NCBI GenBank assembly: GCA_947479935.1
Contig: CANKBG010000011.1
Coordinates: forward strand, 1 to 64,000
DNA length: 64,000 nt
Source: Comamonadaceae bacterium
Lineage (GTDB): Bacteria; Pseudomonadota; Gammaproteobacteria; Burkholderiales; Burkholderiaceae_C
Direction: 5' to 3'
In this document: piece after piece, positions 59,150 to 64,000 of the stretch
Position numbering within the stretch: the first letter of the stretch is position 1
Layout of the letters: every line of letters begins with the position of its first letter
Translations under genes and position numbers: made by a program
Notes under the pieces: model-generated
What the model saw: the letters and a program-made list of their open reading frames with translations, nothing else
Databases searched by the model: none
What the model was told of the DNA's origin: nothing

Positions 59150-60541
59150 ATGCATATTCATATTTTGGGCATTTGCGGAACCTTCATGGGCGGCTTGGCC
59201 GCTTTGGCCAGAGAAGCCGGCCACCGCGTCACGGGCTGCGATGTGGGCGTCTACCCTCCCATGAGCGACCAACTGCAAGCTTTGGGCATTGAGTTAATTG
59301 AGGGCTTTGGCAGCGATCAAATGAAGCTCAGGCCAGATCTTTATGTCATTGGCAACGTGGTCAGCCGCAGCCGACTCCCTTCGGGCGAGCCCAAGTTTCC
59401 TTTGATGGAAGCCATTTTGGAAGCAGGTGCACCCTATACCAGCGGGCCCCAATGGTTGTCTGAACATGTACTTCAGGGCCGGCACGTCATGGCGGTGGCT
59501 GGCACACATGGCAAAACATCCACTACGTCGATGTTGTCTTGGATTTTGGAAGCGGCTGGCTTGAAACCTGGCTTCTTGGTAGGCGGTGTGCCTTTGAACT
59601 TTGGCGTTTCGGCACGGTTAGGCCAAGTGGCTTCCGGCCACTCGCGCAACTATTTTGTCATTGAGGCCGATGAATATGACACCGCCTTCTTTGACAAGCG
59701 CAGCAAGTTTGTTCACTATCGACCCCGAACAGCCATCTTGAATAATTTGGAATTTGACCATGCCGATATCTTCGACGACCTGAACGCCATCGAAAGGCAA
59801 TTTCATCATCTGGTCCGCACAGTCCCTGCCAAGGGTCGACTGGTGGTGAACGGTTTAGAAGAAAGTTTGACGCGCGTATTGGCACAAGGTTGCTGGAGCG
59901 AGGTTAGAACTTTTGGCACGACCGTGAGTGACTTTTCAGCGCTGGGTGAGCCAAACAATTTTGACGTTCTTCAACAGGGCCGCAAAGTGGCACAAGCCAC
60001 ATGGGAACTTGGCGGCGTTCACAATCAACTCAACGCCTTGGCTGCCATCGCGGCCGCTGAACATGTGGGTGTATCACCCGAGGTGGCCGCTCACGCTTTG
60101 GCAAGTTTTCAAAACGTCAAGCGACGCATGGAATTGCGCGGTACGGTGGGCGGCATCAAAGTTTACGACGACTTTGCACATCACCCCACTGCCATTCGCA
60201 CCACCCTCGATGGCCTCAGAAGGCAAATTGGGCCTCAGCAACGCATCTTGGCTATTTTCGAGCCCCGCAGCAACACCATGAAATTGGGCACGATGAAGTC
60301 GCAACTGCCTTGGAGCTTGGCGCAAGCCGATCTCTCCTTCTGCCACAGCGGCGGCTTAGATTGGGATGCCCATGCAGCCCTAGCGGAAATGGGCCACAAA
60401 GCCCAAGTCGCAGCCAACATCGATGAATTGGTCAAACAAGTCATGTCACAAGTCAAACCTGGCGACCATCTTTTGTGCATGAGCAACGGAGGTTTTGGCG
60501 GCGTGCATGAGAAGCTATTAAATGCTTTGCAATTAGCTTAA
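59150..60541 (+). CDS. mpl: UDP-N-acetylmuramate:tripeptide ligase Mpl
   Basis: Cell-wall recycling ligase that joins UDP-MurNAc to the tripeptide L-Ala-gamma-D-Glu-mDAP, 463 aa. It starts MHIHILGICGTFMGGLAALA; the Mur-ligase ATP loop is VAGTHGKTSTTSM (about 110-122), followed by FVIEADEYDTAFFDKRSKF (seen as IEADEYDTAFFDKRSKF), LNNLEFDHADIFD and VYDDFAHHPTAI. The EYDTAFFDKRSK block separates Mpl from MurC. It works in the same recycling route as ampD, also in this window. Confidence 0.95.
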   Translation: MHIHILGICGTFMGGLAALAREAGHRVTGCDVGVYPPMSDQLQALGIELIEGFGSDQMKLRPDLYVIGNVVSRSRLPSGEPKFPLMEAILEAGAPYTSGPQWLSEHVLQGRHVMAVAGTHGKTSTTSMLSWILEAAGLKPGFLVGGVPLNFGVSARLGQVASGHSRNYFVIEADEYDTAFFDKRSKFVHYRPRTAILNNLEFDHADIFDDLNAIERQFHHLVRTVPAKGRLVVNGLEESLTRVLAQGCWSEVRTFGTTVSDFSALGEPNNFDVLQQGRKVAQATWELGGVHNQLNALAAIAAAEHVGVSPEVAAHALASFQNVKRRMELRGTVGGIKVYDDFAHHPTAIRTTLDGLRRQIGPQQRILAIFEPRSNTMKLGTMKSQLPWSLAQADLSFCHSGGLDWDAHAALAEMGHKAQVAANIDELVKQVMSQVKPGDHLLCMSNGGFGGVHEKLLNALQLA

Positions 60542-60571
60542 AAAAGAGCCCACTTCAATGGGCGCTCTTTG
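60541..60571. terminator. terminator between mpl and aroG
   Basis: AAAGAG (60544-60549) and CCCA (60550-60553) pair with TGGG (60560-60563) and CTCTTT (60566-60571) around a 6-base loop, with two unpaired bases in the right arm. An A-run at 60541-60546 gives a U-tract on the minus strand, so it serves aroG best; it may also stop mpl transcripts. Confidence 0.7.
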
Positions 60572-60594
60572 CAAAAGCTCGAAACTGAACTGCT

Positions 60595-61713
60595 TTATTT
60601 CTTCCGTCGCCCTTCCACTGCTTTTGACAGAATGTCTAAAACTTTTTCGCTGTCGGGCCAGCCAAGGCAGGCATCCGTAATACTTTGCGCGTACTTCAAA
60701 GACGCTACTTCGTCCTTGCCAGGGGTGAATTTTTGTGCGCCGGCTTCAAGATGACTCTCGACCATCACACCAAAAATTTGCGTTGAACCTTTTCTCACTT
60801 GCGCAGCAATTTCTTGGGTCACCACCACTTGTCGCTCATGCTGCTTGCTGCTGTTGGCATGGCTGCAGTCGATCATCAGCTTAGGTCGCAACTTAGCGGC
60901 CTCTAAGTCTTTGCAAGCGGCATTCACACTGGCTTCATCGTAGTTGGGCGCTTTACCACCGCGCAAAATCACATGGCAATCCGGATTGCCCAGCGTTTGA
61001 ACAATGGCCACTTGTCCGTTTTTATGAACCGACAAAAAGTGATGACCGCGCTCAGCGGCTTGAATGGCATCGGTGGCAATTTTGATGTTGCCATCGGTGC
61101 CATTTTTAAAGCCAATGGGGGCCGACAAGCCTGAGGCCAGCTCTCGGTGAACTTGACTTTCAGTGGTGCGGGCACCTATGGCGCCCCAACTGATCAAGTC
61201 GCCAATGTATTGCGGCGAAATGACGTCCAAGAACTCACTGCCTGCAGGTAAACCTTGACGGTTTATTTCAATCAACAATTGCCGTGCAATGCGCAGGCCT
61301 TCGTCAATGCGGAAGCTTTCATCCAAATACGGATCGTTGATCAAGCCCTTCCAACCCACGGTGGTTCTTGGCTTTTCAAAATACACGCGCATCACAATTT
61401 CCAAAGTACCTTGGTACTTGTCGCGCAGCGGTTTCAAACGACGTGCGTAATCCAAAGCGGCGGCAGGGTCGTGTATGGAGCACGGGCCAATGACCACCAA
61501 CAAGCGGTCGTCTTTACCAATCATGATGTTGTGAATCTTTTTTCGCGTTTGCGAAATCAAAGTTTCCACATTTGTTCCCGCGATTGGGAAAAAGCGCATC
61601 AAGTGCTCTGGGGGCGGCAACACGGTAATGTCCTTGATGCGTTCGTCGTCGGTCTGCCCCTGGCGGTCCAACAGGCTTGCATAACGTGGCTCCGAACTGG
61701 CTTTGGTGTTCAT
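60595..61713 (-). CDS. aroG: 3-deoxy-7-phosphoheptulonate synthase, class I
   Basis: First enzyme of the shikimate pathway, joining PEP and erythrose 4-phosphate, 372 aa. Class I (AroFGH) marks are VIGPCSIHDPAAALDYARRL, MRVYFEKPRTTVGWKGLINDP (seen as FEKPRTTVGWKGLINDP), GARTTESQVHRELASGLS, HVILRGG and DCSHANSSK. ATG 61713 follows AGGAG seven bases upstream. The 5' region holds a leader peptide rich in Phe and Tyr plus a terminator and a competing antiterminator, so expression is very likely controlled by attenuation in answer to charged tRNA-Phe and tRNA-Tyr. By analogy the enzyme itself may be feedback-inhibited by Phe or Tyr. Confidence 0.95.
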   Translation of the reverse strand: MNTKASSEPRYASLLDRQGQTDDERIKDITVLPPPEHLMRFFPIAGTNVETLISQTRKKIHNIMIGKDDRLLVVIGPCSIHDPAAALDYARRLKPLRDKYQGTLEIVMRVYFEKPRTTVGWKGLINDPYLDESFRIDEGLRIARQLLIEINRQGLPAGSEFLDVISPQYIGDLISWGAIGARTTESQVHRELASGLSAPIGFKNGTDGNIKIATDAIQAAERGHHFLSVHKNGQVAIVQTLGNPDCHVILRGGKAPNYDEASVNAACKDLEAAKLRPKLMIDCSHANSSKQHERQVVVTQEIAAQVRKGSTQIFGVMVESHLEAGAQKFTPGKDEVASLKYAQSITDACLGWPDSEKVLDILSKAVEGRRKK

Positions 61714-61766
61714 TGGGTGCTCCTGCTTAAAAAATATGCGATTGAAATTTAAGAGTGGGTTGTGAC

Positions 61767-61800
61767 AAAAAAAAACCGCCGGGGGTTGAGTCCGGCGGTT
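61767..61800 (-). terminator. attenuator terminator in the aroG leader
   Basis: On the minus strand AACCGCCGG (61800-61792) pairs perfectly with CCGGCGGTT (61782-61774) around a 9-base loop, followed by a run of nine U (61775-61767). It lies 53 bp before the aroG ATG and 20 bp after the leader stop codon, the position of a transcription attenuator. Confidence 0.9.
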
Positions 61801-61843
61801 GGTAGAGGGGTTCAGTGACTTATGCGCTGGCCTCTCGTCCGCC
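61792..61843 (-). promoter_or_regulatory. antiterminator alternative in the aroG leader
   Basis: In the transcript GGCGG (61843-61839) inside leader codons 18-20 can pair with CCGCC (61798-61794), the left arm of the terminator, and AGAGG (61835-61831) with CCTCT (61808-61804). The two helices stack around small internal loops. This pairing excludes the terminator. The left half is inside the leader reading frame, downstream of the Phe/Tyr codons, so ribosome position decides which form arises. Confidence 0.75.
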
Positions 61844-61894
61844 TAGGACTGAGAATGCAAAATAAAAGCTGTAAAAGCAAAAGCACTTGTTCAT
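61820..61894 (-). CDS. aroG leader peptide, Phe/Tyr-rich
   Basis: A 24-codon frame from ATG 61894 to TAA 61820-61822, too short for normal gene calls. Its first part reads MNKCFCFYSFYFAF: five Phe and two Tyr in codons 5-14. It is followed by the attenuator hairpin and aroG, the exact layout of the pheA and pheST leaders of enterobacteria. No good ribosome-binding site is visible; a possible extended -10 (TGATACATT, about 61900-61908) so close upstream would give a nearly leaderless message. Translation is inferred from codon content and position. Confidence 0.8.
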   Translation of the reverse strand: MNKCFCFYSFYFAFSVLGGREASA

Positions 61895-61944
61895 GGGATG
61901 AGAATGTATCACAAGTTTCAGATCGAATTCTGACTGGGCGCGAA

Positions 61945-63405
61945 TTAAGCCGTGCCACCCACGGTCAGTCCTTCAATGCGCAGCGTAGGTTGCCCCACTC
62001 CCACAGGCACACTTTGTCCCTCTTTGCCGCAAACACCCACACCTGAGTCCAAACGCATGTCGTTGCCAATCATGCTGACTTGTTTCAAACACTCGGGGCC
62101 ACTGCCCACCAAAGTGGCGCCTTTCACGGGGTATTGAATCTTGCCGTTTTCCACCCAGTAGGCTTCGCTGGCAGAGAACACAAATTTGCCGCTGGTAATG
62201 TCCACCTGGCCGCCGCCAAAGTTGGTGGCATACAAACCTTTTTTGATGCTGGCCACAATTTCTTCGGGTGGTTTATCGCCCCCCAACATGTAGGTGTTGG
62301 TCATGCGCGGCATCGGAATGTGCGCATAGCTTTCGCGGCGCCCATTGCCAGTTGGCTTTACACCCATCAAACGCGCATTCATGGCGTCTTGAATGTAGCC
62401 CTTCAAAATGCCATCTTCAATGAGCACATTGCGCTGACTTGGGCAGCCTTCATCGTCCACATTCAAAGAGCCACGGCGATCCGAAATGGTGCCATCGTCT
62501 AGCACCGTCACGCCCTTGGCTGCCACGCGTTTGCCAATCATGCCGCTAAAGGCGCTGGACCCTTTTCTGTTGAAGTCGCCTTCTAAACCGTGGCCTATGG
62601 CCTCGTGCAACAGCACGCCAGGCCATCCTGAACCCAAGACCACAGTCATCACACCGGCCGGTGCGGGGCGCGCATCCAAGTTGGTCAATGCCGCATGCAC
62701 AGCATCGTTGACATAGGTGTTGACCATGGCATCGTCAAAATAGGCCAAGCCGAAGCGACCTCCTCCACCACCACTGCCCACCTCACGACGACCGTTTTGC
62801 TCGGCAATGACTGTGACCGAAAGTCTGACCAAAGGTCGAACGTCGGCGGCCAATGTGCCATCGGCACGCGCCACCATGACCACGTCGTATTCGCTGGCCA
62901 AGCCCGCCATGACCTGCACCACGCGCGGGTCTTTGGCGCGGGCCAAATGCTCCACTTTTTCTAGCAACTGTACTTTATCAGTGCTGTTCAAAGTACCCAT
63001 GGGATCGAGCGAAGGGTACAAAGAACGAATACCGGCAACTCTGCGCGCAGGCACTTTCGCTTTTCGATTTTGATGCGCTTTCGCAATGGCACGAACCGTC
63101 AGAGCCGCGTCCATCAGGGACGCTTCGGAAATGTCGTCTGAATAAGCAAAGGCTGTTTTTTCACCCGCTACAGCGCGAACTCCCACGCCCTGGTCAATGC
63201 TGAAGCTGCCTGTTTTGACAATGCCTTCTTCCAAACTCCACCCCTCTGAACGGGTGTATTGAAAATACAAATCGGCATCGTCTACTTTGTGAGCCTGAAT
63301 AGATGTCAGCGCCTTGGACAGATGAGACTCATCCAAGCCAAAAGGTTCGAGCAATAGAGATCTGGCCGTGGCCAGGCGTTCAATGGTGGGTTCGCGTGAG
63401 ATCAT
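61945..63405 (-). CDS. tldD: metalloprotease TldD
   Basis: TldD subunit of the TldD/TldE (PmbA) zinc protease that processes small peptides and helps degrade CcdA-type antitoxins, 486 aa. The zinc motif HEAIGHGLEGDFNRKGSS (HExxxH) lies near residue 265-282, and the Gly-rich stretch EVGSGGGGGRFGLAYF precedes it. TldE is not adjacent. It is followed downstream by the aroG leader without a clear terminator of its own other than the attenuator, so some aroG transcription may come from tldD. Confidence 0.95.
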   Translation of the reverse strand: MISREPTIERLATARSLLLEPFGLDESHLSKALTSIQAHKVDDADLYFQYTRSEGWSLEEGIVKTGSFSIDQGVGVRAVAGEKTAFAYSDDISEASLMDAALTVRAIAKAHQNRKAKVPARRVAGIRSLYPSLDPMGTLNSTDKVQLLEKVEHLARAKDPRVVQVMAGLASEYDVVMVARADGTLAADVRPLVRLSVTVIAEQNGRREVGSGGGGGRFGLAYFDDAMVNTYVNDAVHAALTNLDARPAPAGVMTVVLGSGWPGVLLHEAIGHGLEGDFNRKGSSAFSGMIGKRVAAKGVTVLDDGTISDRRGSLNVDDEGCPSQRNVLIEDGILKGYIQDAMNARLMGVKPTGNGRRESYAHIPMPRMTNTYMLGGDKPPEEIVASIKKGLYATNFGGGQVDITSGKFVFSASEAYWVENGKIQYPVKGATLVGSGPECLKQVSMIGNDMRLDSGVGVCGKEGQSVPVGVGQPTLRIEGLTVGGTA

Positions 63406-63456
63406 GTTGCCATTGTAGGCAAGCCTTGAAAGCCCTGCACAAGGAAGCTGGATTTT

Positions 63457-64000
63457 TTAGGTTTGAACCAAGCGCTTGGCCTTGGCAATGGACATCAAAA
63501 TGCCCAAGCCCAATCCAAGAGTGACCATGGCTGTGCCGCCATAACTGATGAATGGCAACGGCACGCCCACCACCGGCAAAATGCCACTGACCATGCCCAT
63601 GTTGACAAAGGCGTAGGTGAAGAAAATCATGCTGACGCTACCAGCCAATAAACGGGTGAACAAGGTGGGCGCCTCACGCGCAATGACCAAGCCCCTGAAG
63701 ACCAGAAAGAAAAAGCCAGCGATCAAAAGAAGCGTCCCCAGCAAGCCAAATTCTTCAGAAAAGGCTGCAAAAATAAAATCGGTGGTTCTCTCGGGGATGA
63801 ACTCCAAGTGAGTTTGTGTGCCCTGCATAAATCCTTTGCCCCAGAAGCCACCCGAACCTATGGCAATCATGCCTTGAATGATGTGAAAACCCTTACCCAA
63901 AGGGTCTCTCGCAGGATCTAGCAGGGTACAAATACGTTGTCGCTGGTACTCATGCAAGACTTTCCAATCCACACCATCGGCACACAACTGCGACTCAAAA
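63457..64000 (-). CDS. rodA: rod shape-determining protein RodA, C-terminal part
   Basis: Peptidoglycan glycosyltransferase of the SEDS family; the gene runs off the right edge and its start is missing. At least 180 residues are present: the periplasmic loop with [40 protein letters not shown] (seen as [18 protein letters not shown]), [17 protein letters not shown] and the end [20 protein letters not shown]. These are the RodA/FtsW signatures, with [15 protein letters not shown] favouring RodA. The frame is open to base 64000. It acts with PBP2 in side-wall growth. Confidence 0.93.
   Translation of the reverse strand, partial: FESQLCADGVDWKVLHEYQRQRICTLLDPARDPLGKGFHIIQGMIAIGSGGFWGKGFMQGTQTHLEFIPERTTDFIFAAFSEEFGLLGTLLLIAGFFFLVFRGLVIAREAPTLFTRLLAGSVSMIFFTYAFVNMGMVSGILPVVGVPLPFISYGGTAMVTLGLGLGILMSIAKAKRLVQT

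Overview
The window looks like the chromosome of a betaproteobacterium of the order Burkholderiales, most likely a freshwater or soil member of the Comamonadaceae. The evidence is four orphan periplasmic receptors of the tripartite tricarboxylate transporter (Bug/TctC) type, a lysine/alanine-repeat histone H1-like protein next to nrdAB, the housekeeping run accB-accC-prmA-tlpA-mpl, a class Ia ribonucleotide reductase and a PP0621-family protein. Species assignment is inference; no rRNA or tRNA gene was seen.

Layout. (1) 1-5.6 kb, plus strand, visibly richer in G+C than the next gene: a GntR/UTRA regulator, then a promoter overlapped by an operator-like palindrome, then an operon of Bug receptor, MmgE/PrpD protein, CaiB-type CoA-transferase and CitE-like lyase, which reads as CoA-dependent breakdown of a small branched dicarboxylic acid. 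(2) 5.7-12.8 kb, minus strand: GlcG/HbpS-like protein, type I extradiol dioxygenase, Bug receptor, FAD aromatic hydroxylase, second Bug receptor and an OsmC-YcaO fusion; this looks like an aromatic ring hydroxylation and cleavage module. (3) 13-24.2 kb: a chromate transporter, the stub of a PIN-domain toxin gene, a saccharopine-dehydrogenase-like reductase, a self-processing P1 peptidase divergent from a complete peptide ABC transporter, galE and a Tsx-like outer-membrane protein. (4) 24.2-40.8 kb, minus strand: fifteen tightly packed genes (acyl-CoA ligase, GntR regulator, five-gene Liv ABC transporter, Bug receptor, LeuC/LeuD-like hydro-lyase, HyuB/HyuA, isochorismatase-fold protein, FAD dehydrogenase, isocitrate-lyase-like enzyme), a candidate undescribed catabolic system. 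(5) 40.8-46.3 kb: DUF2889 protein, miaB, then a gamma-glutamylcyclotransferase divergent from a Rieske oxygenase and a glutamine-synthetase-like enzyme, which suggests gamma-glutamyl-tagged amine catabolism. (6) 46.3-64 kb: housekeeping genes ffh, a CcsA/YpjD protein, ampD, nrdA, nrdB, the histone H1-like gene, prmA, accC, accB, tlpA-like, a conserved unknown, mpl, aroG, tldD and the end of rodA.

The clearest regulatory signals read directly from the bases are: a Phe/Tyr-rich leader peptide with mutually exclusive terminator and antiterminator upstream of aroG (classical attenuation); two NrdR-type boxes 32 bp apart around the nrdA promoter; a TTGACA-N17-TATATT promoter overlapped by a TTGTC-CA-GACAA palindrome in front of the first catabolic operon; and two spaced palindromes in front of the second GntR gene. 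The systems most worth following are the aroG attenuator, the 16.6-kb catabolic cluster, and the Rieske / GS-like / cyclotransferase trio.
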